Assembly (NCBI GenBank): GCA_947311845.1
Contig: CAMZMU010000117.1
Coordinates: forward strand, 75,630,999 to 75,694,998
Direction of reading: 5' to 3'
Source of the DNA: Poa pratensis
Taxonomy: Eukaryota; Streptophyta; Magnoliopsida; Poales; Poaceae
DNA length: 64,000 nt
Within the stretch, counting starts at the first letter, position 1, and every line of letters starts with the position of its first letter. This document shows positions 23,366 to 35,677 of the stretch, piece by piece. The notes beneath the pieces were generated by a model. The model was given only the letters and a program-made list of their open reading frames with translations. It was not told where the DNA came from and made no database searches. Made by a program: the position numbers and the translations under genes.

Positions 23366-23720
23366 AATCGCCAATGATTAATGTCCCATCGCACACGGTT
23401 AACTGAACAATCACTACACTCTACACGTGGGTGGACGATGGGTTATGCTATCGCACACGGTTTACAAATCATGTGCGATGGGGTTCCCTTCGCACACAGT
23501 TCCAAGATATTAATTGAGTGCGGTACTTGAGATCATTGCATATGATTTTTTCATTCGGAATCGTGTGAGTTTTGTAAGATCGCACCCATGTTATTTTGTT
23601 TCATCTTGTGTGTTGGAAAATTATGGTTGTTAAGCGAATTTTGCACACGCTTAATCACAATTAACCGTGTACGATGTGTGCCTGGCGAAAATAAGCCGAT
23701 ATGTACTAGTGATTGTTATC
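23366..23720. repeat. block of TCGCACACGGTT-type repeats
   Basis: Several direct and inverted variants of CGCACACGGTT or its complement occur in about 350 bp (for example near 23388, 23450 and 23490). This resembles a DNA-transposon subterminal region, but no clean terminus was found. Confidence 0.4.
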
Positions 23721-23766
23721 GGTACGTACTCCGAGACTTGTTGACACACACTGCGAGCTTAGCAAA

Positions 23767-24012
23767 TACTCCTTATGTATAAGGCGTGTATTAGCTTTCA
23801 AGATGTACAATATTACTATCTTTGACCAAGTATTAGTAAAATATATGATCATTTACAATCCCGAATCAGTTTCATCAGATTCTTCATGAAATATATTTTC
23901 ATATTTTATTTATTGAATATTTCATACGTTATTTTTTTAAAGTTTGATCAAAGATAGTCAAGTTTGACTTCTTGAATAACTATACACCTTATAAGAAGGA
24001 ACAAAGTGAGTA
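23767..24012. repeat. Stowaway-like MITE
   Basis: The ends TACTCCTTATGTATAAGGCG and, on the right, CACCTTATAAGAAGGAACAA..GAGTA form an imperfect inverted repeat. The inner CTTTGACCAAG / CTTTGATCAAAG-like motifs are typical of grass Stowaway elements. Confidence 0.65.
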
Positions 24013-24850
24013 TTCGAAATCCTTTTTTTGTTGTCCTGATAACCAGCTAGTTCAATTGGTATTAGTACTACACCAGTGCCATCTGGTAAAATTTTCTATT
24101 GGAATGAACATTCAAGGGTAAAAAAATTCGACATCAAAGTTGTGTACAACACCCGCCAAAGTATCCAAATTACGGAAATTCGTTAATTAATTTTGTGTTA
24201 ATTTCTATGAATTTAGACGAAAGTTGGATTTGATTGCACTCTATTCAAAAATTATATGGTAAAATACTATGGTACGCCCCCACAAATTACTGAACCCTGA
24301 ATCAAGTCGATGATGTTGTGAGCAGTGTCAGACTGCATGTGATGCCTGAGCATGCACACCAAATACCAACTTGGAGGGAAGGACCTTTGCTGAGTGAAGA
24401 CAACGAAAATGATCGAGCTTCTACAAAGCGGCGCCCTCGTTTCGTCCCTTTGGGCCTAGCTCTAGTTTTTTTTTTTCGGGAAGCTCTAGGTAAACTACAA
24501 GTAACCATGCATGGGTCCCAGCTAGTTAATCCAAAGTGAGGCTGCTAAAGAACATAAAGCAGCTAGCGGGGATAAAGATTCGGGTTAATTTGCGGGTTGG
24601 GATCCCACATGATCGAAAGGAAAGCGTAAATCTATAAAGAGGCATGTTCTTGTATTGGGACCGGCCCGTATGCAGAGCCCCACACAGCTAGCACATGCAT
24701 GGGAAAGCGTGCATTTGGTATCAGATGGGGCTCGTCCTGATCTTCTCGTATCCGGCCGGCCTTGCATTGCATCTAGCTCCTTCGCTTTATTTTTGATGTT
24801 TCTGCTTTTGCAAAGCTCTCTCCGTCTCTCTCTCTGTTTCTGTAAGTATG
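24013..24850. other. intergenic, no gene recognised
   Basis: No supported feature. Confidence 0.4.
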
Positions 24851-24852
24851 TA

Positions 24853-24974
24853 TCTCTCCGTTCTAAATTAGATGACTTTTCATTCGTGCACATGTGGATG
24901 TACTATACATGTAACATGTCTAGATGTATCCGCATGTGGACAAATGGAAGTCATTTAATTTGGAACGGAGGGAG
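24853..24974. repeat. Stowaway MITE
   Basis: The ends CTCTCCGTTCTAAATTAGAT and, in reverse complement, CTCCCTCCGTTCCAAATTAA are inverted copies next to TA. The length is about 122 bp. Confidence 0.75.
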
Positions 24975-24976
24975 TA

Positions 24977-25670
24977 ACTACGTATACGTTTTTTCTAGGG
25001 TCATGTATCCACTCTCGGCTAGTAAGCTAGGTGCACCACCAAATGTTGAGAACGGTCAGATATTCAGATATGTATAGGATGCATGTCCTAGAATGTGATA
25101 CACATTTGGATGACTCGTACTACATATCGTATGACTAGCTAGAGTGAAGAATTTAACAGCAATATTAATTTCTGGTGTTCATAACGTTTTGATTGACATT
25201 CCTATGTCGAGTTAAGCTTTGTTTTTTTCATGATCAGTCTGGTATACATACTTGTCTTGACATGCATGGAGCTAGATTTGGAAACAAAATTACACACCCC
25301 AAAGATTCCTTTTTGTTTTGTTTGAGCTCGCACTTTTCCGTGCATGTGCACTACTCATGGCATGAAGCTGCATGCCGGAAACTTCCCACAAAAGAAACAT
25401 GTAAAGCGCTCGCGCACAAGGTTACGTACCTATCGTTTGAATCCAACTAGTATACTTTAGGACAGTTTAGATCAAGATGCAAAATCAGTTGATTCTTATG
25501 AATTAATGGCAGTGATATTCTCCATTCACATGTCTTGATATCTGTAAACCAAAATCTTGCGAACGATAATGACAAGTATATTAGATCAACTAGACTTGCC
25601 CCATTGGAAGGTTCCCTACAATTAAATTCCAAGCCAAGTCAATTTGCAAAAAATAAATCCCAAGTCAGCT

Positions 25671-25714
<44 letters not shown>

Positions 25715-27207
25715 CCTCCCCCTCATCTATCTCTCTTTTCATGCCAGAGGTGCTTTGTTCGGGATCATATGCATGGCGGCATGCACCATGCATGAGCTGG
25801 GAGTAAAGCATGCATCAAGCAATCACAATCCGCAAAGCCCCAATGATTCCCTTCCATTCCTACGTAGACAAGACCTCATGATCGATCGCCAATCGACATG
25901 CATCGGTCGATCAACCCTCATCAGTCTGTGAACAGCGAAGGGCCGGGGCACCATGCTCCATCCAGCATCTACACTCCACCAAAATCTGACTTGAGTAGAG
26001 TATTTTATTTAGCACTTTGACTGTTGCAGCACATCAACAAGTAATTTAGCTATGGGGTCCCTTGTTTTGTTCCAGTTATATGAACTAATTGTTTCACATA
26101 ATATATAGGCCAATGCGAGGCCTCGGTCGGGAAGACTGAAGAGGGAGCGTCAAATCGGTTGCCTCTCTAATTGTCCAATCACACTTAAATGGTACGCTAG
26201 AGCGTTCAATATTTTTGTATGTTGCATGAACATTTAATTTCATGTATGAAAAATCACCGCAATATTTTTTCCATGGTCTATCGAAATACAACATTTTAAA
26301 TACGTCCATGCAATAAAAGAATATAAAATCCCCATTGATTACAACAAGGTTAAAAAATGGGTCACGACATGTGCAACATAAAATCCCAATATAAGCAACG
26401 TTAAGAAGTAGAATATTGCAACAATGAAAAAACACATTTCCAACATGAGAACAACCTCTCACAACACAGCCAGAATAACTCCAACACAAACAATTAACCT
26501 ATGTGATTGCATCATGTCAGAATAACCTACATAACATAAAAAAAATATCCAAGTTCACTGAACTATCACTAACAACATCGGAGGTGCCAACTTCATCAAT
26601 TAAGGTTTGCATGAGAAAAAATCGGCTTGCCAAAGCCTCATCGGATCCAGGTCGGTTAATCTAGTACCAATTCCCCTTGGTCCATCATCTTCTTGAGCTC
26701 GACAATGTGGAGAACCTCCGTTTCATGCTCAAAATTGAGCTTCACGGTCTGTTTCATCTCTGATAGAAGTGGCTCCATATGGCGGGAGGAAGAGCCCTAT
26801 GGAGGATAAGGGTGGTGCAGTGTGTGGAGATGTGGAGGGGAAATGATCCCTTACTTTTAATTAGCCAAGAATGGAGAGAACGGAGTGCTCGACGAAACGT
26901 GCCATTTTGAAAATCAAGTTGACCTATCAACTGTCTTGAAGGGGATGGTTTCCCTAACATATAAAAATATTGGACAACAAACTCTCTTTGCTAAAATAAA
27001 AACTATTTATCTGCCTGCCACGGATTATCTATTTCTAAGTCATTTAAGAAGTAGTTATATATCTAAGTCAACTAAAATTGCAATTTCAAGGGATAAATAT
27101 GGAACCAATTCAACTGCACATTTCAAACTCAAGTTGCACACTTGTTCAAATTTTGCATCATAGAGTTATCAACATTTAGGATCGCCCCTTAGAAGCGAAA
27201 ACTGTTT
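24977..27207. other. intergenic, no gene recognised
   Basis: Apart from a CT microsatellite at 25673-25712 nothing is supported. The minus-strand frame at 26094-26489 has no recognisable domain. Confidence 0.4.
25673..25712. repeat. (CT)20 microsatellite
   Basis: An uninterrupted CT dinucleotide run of about 40 bp. Runs like this are usually length-polymorphic between lines. Confidence 0.95.
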
Positions 27208-27541
27208 GTGGCACCTGAGCACCTTCGTGCTCGTTTTTTCAGAAATTGCAAAATGGAATTTCTAGGTCTAATTTTTCGTTTGAAAAAATATACAGCTACT
27301 TATGTACGCCAAAAGTTTCACTAAACGCAAAAAAAAAAGACAAAATTTGAAGAAAAAAAGAGTTTTTAATTCCCTTATGCTTTCACGAATTTGTATTTTA
27401 GCCCAAACTAGAACTCTTTTACCGAAATTTGCAGAAATATCCAGAAGAGGTGTACGTATTCTTTTGTAATTTATTGAAACTCCAAAGTTCCATTTTCAGT
27501 TTTTTTTTCGAAAACAGAACTGCAGTGAGCTTGGGTGCCAC
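27208..27541. repeat. putative MITE with GTGGCACC ends
   Basis: The left end GTGGCACCTGAGCACC matches the reverse complement of the right end (GTGGCACCCAAGCTC). The interior is A/T-rich with homopolymer runs. The family is unknown; the size and ends suggest a Mutator-type MITE. Confidence 0.45.
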
Positions 27542-28123
27542 AGATCTGAGCTCGTGAGAAGCAAGAACTGTCAAATAAACACCGGTATAGATGGTCAAAA
27601 GAAAACAGCAGACCGATCGAGGAGCGGCGCAAATCCCGGCGCCCTTTGCTTCCCTTCCATTTCGTCTCCAACAGTTCCGCGTGTAAACCCTGCGCGGGAC
27701 ACAATCATTCACCGATGCATATTCGGAGGCACACCAAAATGCGTGCAATGGCAGCGGCATGCAGTGCAGGCAGGAAGACAGGGTAGAATGTACGTACGTC
27801 ATGCACCTGCAGGCCTTCCAAGTAATCGGGTCCATCGCATGCAGCATACAGCAACAGACCGGCCGTGATCAGATTCTACCACTATTGCAGAGTGATGGCG
27901 CGCTCCGCCGCAGTGGCCGGCCGGCCGGCCATCGGAATCAGTCCAGACTGACTGTAACTGATCATGTCTACCGGCCGTGTCCTCAGTCTTCCTGTACGTA
28001 TATGTAGCTACGGTATACCATCATGCGATGCACAAGTGGATGGAACGATATAGTAGCAGGGTGGCGACCGACCGACCACTTCAGGATCTCCAGCCGCACT
28101 TGCACCCCGTGGCGGGTTTTTGT

Positions 28124-28193
28124 CTAGTACCCCTCCGTTTCAATTTAATTGACTTGCTATTCACCAAATGTAGATGTATCTAGACATATGTGT
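28124..28193. repeat. half of a Stowaway-type MITE
   Basis: The left end reads TACCCCTCCGTTTCAATTTA followed by a typical inner sequence. The right half is missing, replaced by the adjacent DNA element. Confidence 0.45.
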
Positions 28194-28194
28194 A

Positions 28195-29224
28195 TACTCC
28201 AACGGGACACCCCAAATGAAATGCGCATGTCTATTCGTGTCCGTGCGTCCAGAGGACACGGTCCAACAACACACCCCAAACGGATAGGGGGTCGCGGACA
28301 TGTTCACTTCGCCTTATTTTGAGCCCAAATTTAAGCTGATTTTGGGGTCAAACGGCGCGTCCACCCTTGTCCTCCTCTTGCCTCTCCGGACCCACCCGTC
28401 AGCAGTACAGGCCAACTTCAACCCCGAGCCCACCCCTTCCTCTCCGCCACAGTGCCGCCGGCCGCCCTGTTTCTTGCTGACGTCCGTTGTTGACCCGCGG
28501 CAGCCGGTGCTAGTCTCCCCGCCGGTGACCCGCATCTTCTCGCCGGCGTTGGTTGGATGCACCCTGCTGGCATCCTTGTTGCCGTTCATCATCTTCTTCC
28601 CCGTCTCGTAGTCCATGTCGACGTTGGAGGAGGTTGCCATCCTGAATTCGGCCAGGACGGCTGAAAATCGCCCGCCGTTGGCTCTGTCTCGCCTCGCCGA
28701 CGACTACAGCGCGCACAACCTATTCGGTAGTTTGCTCGGCAGAGTTTTAGGTACGAAACCGTCCTCTGTTTTGATGCATATGCAATTAGGTTGTGTTATT
28801 TATATGACAATTGATCGTATATTTTCACATAGATCATGGTGGCTAGTTCGGACGAGTTCTTCTACTCCCATTGCATCGATACATCTTCCGATGACTCGTC
28901 CAATGGTGATACTAAAATCCGTGATCAGACGAGTTCCTCCATGTGCATCATGAGATCTGTGATCGGGCAACCCACAATCAATTTCAAACTTATTTAGTTG
29001 AACATTTGTGGGCTCATATAGTAAACCACTAGTCATTTTCTACCATTCTATTAGATTGTGCGAACAATGTTGTTTAATTCTGAACTATGTTGTTTATTTT
29101 ATTATCAACTATTTAAATTTGTGTTTATGAACTAAGTTGTTAAAATAGCTGAAATAGTGAAAATATATTTAAAAAACAAATAATTTTCGTGTCCGATTTG
29201 GTGTGACCCGTTGGAGATGCCCTT
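28195..29224 (+). mobile_element. non-autonomous DNA transposon, possibly PIF/Harbinger
   Basis: The left end CTCCAACGGGACACCCCAAA and right end, in reverse complement GGGCATCTCCAACGGGTCAC, form an imperfect terminal inverted repeat, with the left one truncated by a few bases. CATCTCCAAC ends are common in grass DNA transposons. Inside, a short plus frame from 28836 (MVASSDEFFYSHC.., TSSDDSSNGDT) looks like the acidic Ser/Asp-rich start of transposon ORFs, and a GC-rich stretch lies at 28340-28720. No transposase core was found, and the superfamily assignment is tentative. Confidence 0.45.
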
Positions 29225-29352
29225 AACTGCTGTTCTAACTCAAAAATCCTTGGAAACTGAACCATGTGATTCGGCTCCTGTTGTACCACGGTCGACACAT
29301 GAACCATCCACCGATCCATTGACTGGTGCATGCCATGTGGTACGTGTGATTC

Positions 29353-30632
29353 GGCAAATTGGACACGAATGACCTCTAGACAAAAAAATAACACAAAATG
29401 AACTCCAGGCGAAAATATTTCATGCCTCTAACCCTTTCGTGTAGCACCCAACGATCGGCCGCTACACTCTATGTTGTAGCGCCCAAAGATCAGGCGCTAC
29501 ACATCTGGTTATGTAGCGCCCGAGTTTAAGGCGCTACACACCCGAAATTTTCAAACCTTATTAGATGCAGTACTCTATTGAGTACATAACTATGTCGCAG
29601 CTCAGGTGGTCACACCCACCCGAAATTTTCAAACCTTATTAGATGCAGTACTCTGTTTTTTTTCGGTTTTTACTGTTTGCAAATAAAAAAATGAGAACCT
29701 CTGAGATTCGAACCTCAGACCTGTTGTTTGCTGAAACAAATCCGAACCAATGCACTAACTATAGGTTAATGTCATTTATTGCATGTTCTACTATTTAAAC
29801 AATACACTGTAACTACTATCTTTTGTGGACTATATTTCAATTTTTTCTTTTAAGTATTTCTTTGATATGCACATTTTTATTGAAACGAAATATTAAGTTA
29901 TGCACAGCTAGCAATATAACATTTTATTGGATGAGACGGACTTCATCAAGTTATTGAAACAAAAAAATTAGTTATACACAGCTAGCCAAAGTTGGTTAAA
30001 AATACCCTATAAATATTTCTTTCAGCCAACATCAAATTCTCGAAATCCCAAGGATATTTTTAAAACGATTCATGCAAAATTATTTTGGATACGGAGCCAA
30101 AGTTGGTTTAAAATACGCATGAAGTCCGTCTCATTCAATAAGTACATCAATGTTCATTACACCGTGTTGTTTAAATAACAGAACATGCATATGCTATCAT
30201 AAATTTAGAGTTCGTGCGTTAGTTCGGATTTGTTTCAGCAAACAGCAGGTCTGAGGTTCGAATCTCACAGGTGCTCATTTTTTTATTTGCAAACAGTAAA
30301 AACCGAAAAAAACAGAAAATGGTGGGATGTAGGATTCGAACCCGCAACCAATGTAGCCGCAGGTGTGGGTATGACCACCTTAGCTGCGAGATAGTTCTAT
30401 ACACAACAGAGTACTGCATCTAATAAGGTTTGAGAATTTCGGGTGTGTAGCGCCTCACACTCAGACGCTACATAACCAGATGTGTAGCGCCTGATCTCTG
30501 GGCGCTACCCCGTAGAGTGTAGCGTTCGATCGTTGAGCACTACACGAAAGGGTTAGAGGCGTGAAATAGTTTCGCCCCGAGTTTATTTTGTGTTATTCTT
30601 TCGTCTAGAGGTCGTTCGTGTCCAATTTACCC
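29353..30632. mobile_element. Mutator-type foldback element with long inverted repeats
   Basis: The termini GGCAAATTGGACACGAATGA and, in reverse complement, GGGTAAATTGGACACGAACG open inverted arms of roughly 500 bp each that meet around an AT-rich centre near 29900-30100. The element is flanked on both sides by the 9-bp duplication GTGTGATTC (29344-29352 and 30633-30641). Nine-bp duplication and long terminal inverted repeats are Mutator-superfamily traits. The arms contain repeated small palindromes (TGTAGCGCC.. / ..GGCGCTACA) and tRNA-like B-box motifs. No transposase is encoded. Confidence 0.75.
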
Positions 30633-30692
30633 GTGTGATTCGTACGTTCGAGCCGCTTCCCCATACAGCAACAGACCGTGATCAGATTCTAC

Positions 30693-30789
30693 TGTTATGA
30701 ATGAGCAACTGTATTCCAATGGGGCCAAAGGCCAGTACATATACATGTGGTGAACAGTAGATGAACAGTAAAGCTATACACATCTAACA
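30693..30789 (-). repeat. 3' LTR of the copia element (97 bp)
   Basis: As read on the plus strand it runs from TGTTATGAATGAGC to CACATCTAACA. TGTTA/TAACA form the terminal inverted repeat. Confidence 0.93.
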
Positions 30790-30809
30790 CCCCCCCCCCT
30801 CCCTCAAAC

Positions 30810-33800
30810 TCATGGTGGATCAACAACACTGAGTTTGGAGAGAAAGAACCCATGCTGCGCTCGAGTCTGTGCCTTCGTGAAGAAATCCGCCAGCTGTAAC
30901 TCAGAGGGCACATAGTGAAGAGCAAGAAGCTGGTCCTGCACAGCAGCACGCACAAAGGAGGCATCAACACCGATGTGCTTGGTGAGCTCATGCTTCACCG
31001 GGTCACGCGCAATGCTGATAGCACATGTACTGTCAGACAATAGAGGAGTGGGTGCAGCAGCAGTAACACCAAAATCCTCGAGTAACCATCGCAACCAGGT
31101 CACCTCAGCCGTCAACATAGCCATCGCTCGCAACTCAGCCTCTGCACTAGAGCGGGAAACTGCAGTCTGCTTCTTCGTCTTCCAGGCAATGAGAGATCCT
31201 CCAAGAAAAACACAATAGGCAGACAGCGAGCGGCGATCAGAAGGATCACTAGCCCACGTAGCATCAGAGTAGGCCTGGAGCTGGAGAGAGCTGGAGCGAG
31301 GAAAGAAAAGGCGACGGGAGATCGTGCCACGAAGATATCGGAGAACACGAAGGAGGTGACTATAGTGGACAGAGCTGGGAGCTGAAACGAACTGACTCAG
31401 AATGTGGACAGGATATGATATATCTGGACGAGTGACAGCTAGGTAGACAAGGCTCCCAACAAGGTGGCGATAGCGTGTGGGGTCTGTGAGGGGATCACCA
31501 TCAGTAGCACGAAGCTGAACATTGAGCTCCATAGGAGTCTCAGCAGTGCGCTCATCACCAAGAGCGGCACGAGCAAGAAGATCCTGAATATATTTTTCTT
31601 GGGAGATGAAGAAGCCATCAGAAGTCGAAGAGACCTCAATCCCAAGAAAATAGCGAAGAGGACCAAGATCAGACATCAGGAACTGCTCACGGAGGCGGGC
31701 CTTAACAAAGGCAATATACTCAGGGTCGTCGCCAGTAATGATCATGTCATCAACATATAAGAGGAGGAGCGTCCGACCACGAGGTGAGGTGTGGACAAAC
31801 AACGCGGGGTCATGGTCGCTAGGCGAGAAACCAGCGGCAGTCACCACAGAGGCGAAACGCTCAAACCAGGCGCGAGGGGCTTGTTTAAGGCCATAGAGGG
31901 AGCGCCGAAGACGGCAGACCATACCATCAGGAACAGAGTACCCCGGTGGTGGCTGCATATAAACCTCCTCACGCAACTCACCATTGAGAAAAGCATTCTG
32001 GACGTCAAGCTGAGACACAGACCAATGACGAACAGAAGCCACAGCGAGAAGAGTGCGAACAGTGGTCATGTGGGCGACGGGAGCGAACGTCTCATCATAA
32101 TCGCGCCCGTGCTCCTGCTGAAAGCCACGAGCCACAAGCCGAGCTTTGTAACGCTCAAGAGAACCATCGGAGCGAGTCTTGATCTTATAGACCCACTTGC
32201 ATGTGATGGGACGAACACCAGGAGGAGGGGAAACGAGATCCCACGTGCCAGTGCGCTCAAGTGCAGCAATCTCCTCAGCCATCGCAAGCTGCCATTCAGA
32301 CTGAGCCATGGCATCCCGATAGGAAGAGGGCTCAACAACAGCCGAAAGACCAAACTGGGAAGGAGAATAGCGATCAGGAGACCGTAACGAAGGCCGAGAC
32401 CGAAGGTTATGAACCGGTGTACACGGGGAAGGTGGCGCTCCGGAAGTAGAGGGCATGTCAGAGGGATCATCAACACGAGGGCGACGAGTGTAGTGGAGAG
32501 GAAAGGGAGAGAGGTAGGATGCACTGGAGAGGGAGGTGGCGAGGGAGGAGAAGAGGATGGTGTCGGCGTGTATCGGGAACAGTGGGACTCGGTGGAGGTG
32601 GAGGTGGAGGAGGAACATGAGGCACGGAGGGAGATGTGTCGGGAAGTATAAGAAAGGAGATATCCTCAACCGAAAAGGTCGAGGCAGTAGGACGCGGATA
32701 GTACGAACGAGACTCATCAAAGGTGACATCACGGGAAATACGGAGCCGACGAGTAACAGGATCCCAACATCGATAGCCCTTGTGCTCATCACTATAGCCA
32801 AGAAAGACACACTCAACCGACTGAGCGGTCAATTTGGTGCGTTCGCGGGGAGCTAAGAGAACATAGCACACACACCCAAACATGCGAAGAGATGAGTAGT
32901 CAGGAGAACGACCCGAGAGACGCTCCATGGGGATACCACCCTGCAAGGCAGCCGAAGGCTGGATGTTGATAAGATAGGTGGATGCGGAAACAGCCTCAGC
33001 CCAAAAGTGGGGAGGAAGAGAGGCAGCGATCATCATCGCACGAGCCGTCTCAAGGAGGTGGCGATGCTTGCGCTCAGCAACGCCATTCTGAGCATGGGCA
33101 CCAGGACAAGAGAACTGGGCAAGAGTACCCTCCTGAGCAAGAAAACCACGCAACATCTGGGAGATATACTCACCAGCCGAGTCAGCACGAAAAACACGAA
33201 TGGGCGTGGAAAACTGGGTGTGTACCATGGCAGCAAATCGCTTGTATATAGGGAGAACCTCGCTGCGAGATTTCATAAAATAGAGCCAAGTGTAGCGAGA
33301 GAAGTCATCAATAAATAGAACATAGTAGCGATGACCACCTTTCGAATCGAAGGGAGCAGGACCCCATACATCAGAATGCACTAAGTCGAAAGGACGCTGA
33401 GAGACTGACTCACTCGTAGGATAAGGTAATTGAGTCTGTTTGCCAAGTCTACAACCATTACAATGTAAAGATACATCGCCAGAGACAGACCCTAAGACAC
33501 CTTGATGCACTAGCGAGGACAAGCGAGAGCCACATATATGACCAAGTCGATGATGCCACTGTTGGAAGGACGCAGAGGAGGAGGCAGCAAGAGCATGCGA
33601 GCTGGCGGGTGTGGTGGCAGCGGAAGGAACACGAAGCCAGTCAACCTCCCAAAGGCCCTGAGCATCATGGCGCCGAGGGCCAGCTCCAACTAGAGCCTTG
33701 GTGCGACGATCCTGAACAGAGCAAGAGTCGGGATCAAGAATGACACGACAACCAGAATCAGCAAGTTGAGCGGCAGAGAAAAGATTCATGGTAAGACGAG

Positions 33801-35118
33801 GAACATGAGAAACACCAGGAACAGAGAAGGACGGAGTAGAAAGAGTGCCACGACTAGCAACAGGAAGCGGTGTGCCGTCGGCAGTAAGAACATTGACAGG
33901 AGAATCAAGAGGTCGAAGAGAAGACAGAGCAGAAGAATCAGAAGACATGTGAAAGGAAGCTCCAGAATCCAGAACCCACGGAGATGTACCTGACTGTGTA
34001 GGCGGTGGTGGCGGAGCAGCAGTAGTGGAAGCAGTCAGGGAGGCAGCAGTGCCTGTCGAGGAAGAACCCGAGGAAGCCAGTATACGCTTGAGCCGCACAA
34101 TGTCCTGGTCTGTGAGTGATGCAGTAGAGGAGCGACTCAGGTCACGCTGCTTCTGGTGACAGTCAGACTCTGGGTGACCCGGCTTCTTGCAGTAGCCACA
34201 GAAGGTGTGAGAGCGCCGACCTGATCGTGCATAAGGCGGGCGCCCGCTCACCCCCCCTGAGGGAGTGGGGAGCAGCGGTGGAGCGGACGACACAGGAGCT
34301 CGGGCAGAGAGCACAGTGGGAACCACAAGCAAACCAGCAGAACGGAGACGTGTCTCCTCAGCTCGAAGCTCTGCAAGCACCTCTGATATAGGAACACGAC
34401 GACCACGGGCAAGCAGGTGAGCACGCCGAGGCTCAAACTCTGTACGGAGGCGAGACAGGAACTCATGGACACGCTGAAACTCCAAATCTGACCTCACTGA
34501 CTGACAGCAGCGACAAGCACCACAAACAACTGTCCTCAGAGAGTCAAGCTGACGCCAGATGGCAGAGCACTGTGTGTAGAACTCATCAACAGTAGAGTCA
34601 CCATGCTGAAGCTCATGCTCCTGACGCACTACAGAAAGGTAGAGAGCATCACCAGAGGGCTGATAGCGCTGACAAAGATAAGTCCACATCGCAGCAGCAG
34701 CGCCCAGCCCCATAAACTCAGAGGCAAACTAGGGTAGAACACTTGCAGTGAGGACGGCAGCAGCACGAGCATCATCATTGCACCACTGAGTATAAACAGA
34801 CAGAGCATCCCGATAGATGGAGAGAGACTCCGAGTAATCTGATACCTGCTGGTCATAGGCTTCAACTGCAAGATCATCAGCATTCTTGGCGGCATCCCGA
34901 TCAGCCTGAGAAGCATCAGCGGCAAGAACGGGTGGCACCGGTGGGGTGGGAGCCACAGGAGCAACGGGGCACGGCGGACAGGAGACCTCGCCAGAGAGAA
35001 CACCCCACAGCAGGAGGCCACGCATGTGGATACGCATAAAACCCACAAAGTCGGCGTAGTTGGTGCCATCAAAGATCACAGAGCACCGAGGAATAGCAAC
35101 ATAGCCCGAAGAAGACAT
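30810..35118 (-). pseudogene. copia gag-pol polyprotein with one stop and one frameshift
   Basis: The start MSSSGYVAIPRCSVIFDGTN is at 35118, with the copia gag motif YADFVGFMRIHM. A stop (TAG) at about 34729 interrupts gag, then the frame reopens (FASEFMGLG). A zinc knuckle [14 protein letters not shown], protease [12 protein letters not shown], integrase (HHRLGH..., [26 protein letters not shown]) and a Pro-rich linker follow. In the linker near 32520-32560 the frame shifts, and reverse transcriptase (KARLVARGFQQEHG, LDVQNAFLNGEL, YGLKQAPRAW, LLYVDDMIITG) and RNase H (YSDATWASDP, SRSSAEAELRA, HIGVDASFVR, ADFFTKAQ) run to the stop. All catalytic motifs are intact, so two small changes separate it from a coding copy. 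Confidence 0.9.
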
Positions 35119-35677
35119 CACGAGTTTTCTGCTCTGTTGGAATCCGGTTTCAAATCCGGAATTTTCTGGGCCAGTATGAAATCCGGTATGAAATCCGGAA
35201 TTTTCCGGGCCTGGTACCGGAATCAATCCGGAATGAATTCCGGCTCAGCACCGGGCGAGAACCGGGCGAGTGCAGGAGAGTCCAGTAACGGATTTGGGAA
35301 TCCGGTTTGAAATCCGGAATTTTCCGGGATCAGTACCGGAAGCCCGACGCGATGCTCACCTTGTCGATGGTGAGAGCAGGCCAGCGGGGCAGCAGCCCGC
35401 AGCGGCGGCAGGCGAGCAGGCCGGAGGGGGGCGGAGGTCCGGCGGTGGCGTGGCAGGCCGGAGGGAGCGTCCGGCGGCGGCCGAACGAGGCCGGGGCAGT
35501 GGCGGCGGCCGGGCAGCGGCGGCAGGCCGGTGAGAGCAGGAGGACGGCGACCGGCAGGAGAATCGGCGGCGGCCGGGCGGCCACGGCAGGCACGGGTGCG
35601 GCCGCGGCGGCGGAGGAGCACCCGGAGTTGCTACGGGTGGGGAGGAGGAGAGCAAGAGCACCTGGGCTCTGATACCA
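35119..35677 (-). repeat. copia leader with CCGGAATTTTCCGGG repeats
   Basis: Between the primer-binding site and gag lie three copies of AATCCGGAATTTTC(C/T)GGG (near 35155, 35195 and 35315) with shorter AATCCGGTTTG relatives, then about 300 nt of extremely GC-rich sequence (35350-35660). The repeats are partly self-complementary. Confidence 0.7.

Larger units (their letters stand above)
27845..30656 (+). repeat. tandem duplication of about 430 bp, copy 1, expanded by insertions
   Basis: It starts CATACAGCAACAGACC and ends CGTACGTTCGAGCCGC. It shares with copy 2 a block from about 27878 to 28100 (AGTGATGGCGCGCTCCGCCG.., GTACGTATATGTAGC, GTGGATGGAACGATA), then AACTGCTGTTCTA and GTGATTCGGCTCCTGTTG. 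Two insertions split it: a DNA element at about 28124-29224 and a foldback at 29353-30632. Confidence 0.75.

Noticed and set aside
26094..26489. 131-codon minus-strand frame, Cys-rich
   Set aside because: No family resemblance, AT-rich surroundings, no supporting signals.
27977..28183. Similar small frames in both copies of the tandem duplication (start MSSVFLYVYVATVYHHAM)
   Set aside because: Copies have diverged by frame-changing indels after about 25 codons, so there is no sign of coding constraint.
28314..28640. 108-codon minus-strand frame inside the DNA element
   Set aside because: GC-rich stretch keeps several frames open on both strands; composition explains it.
30240..30400. Possible true tRNA genes in the foldback arms
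   Set aside because: B-box-like words are present but a full cloverleaf with acceptor stem could not be drawn; kept only as tRNA-like motifs.
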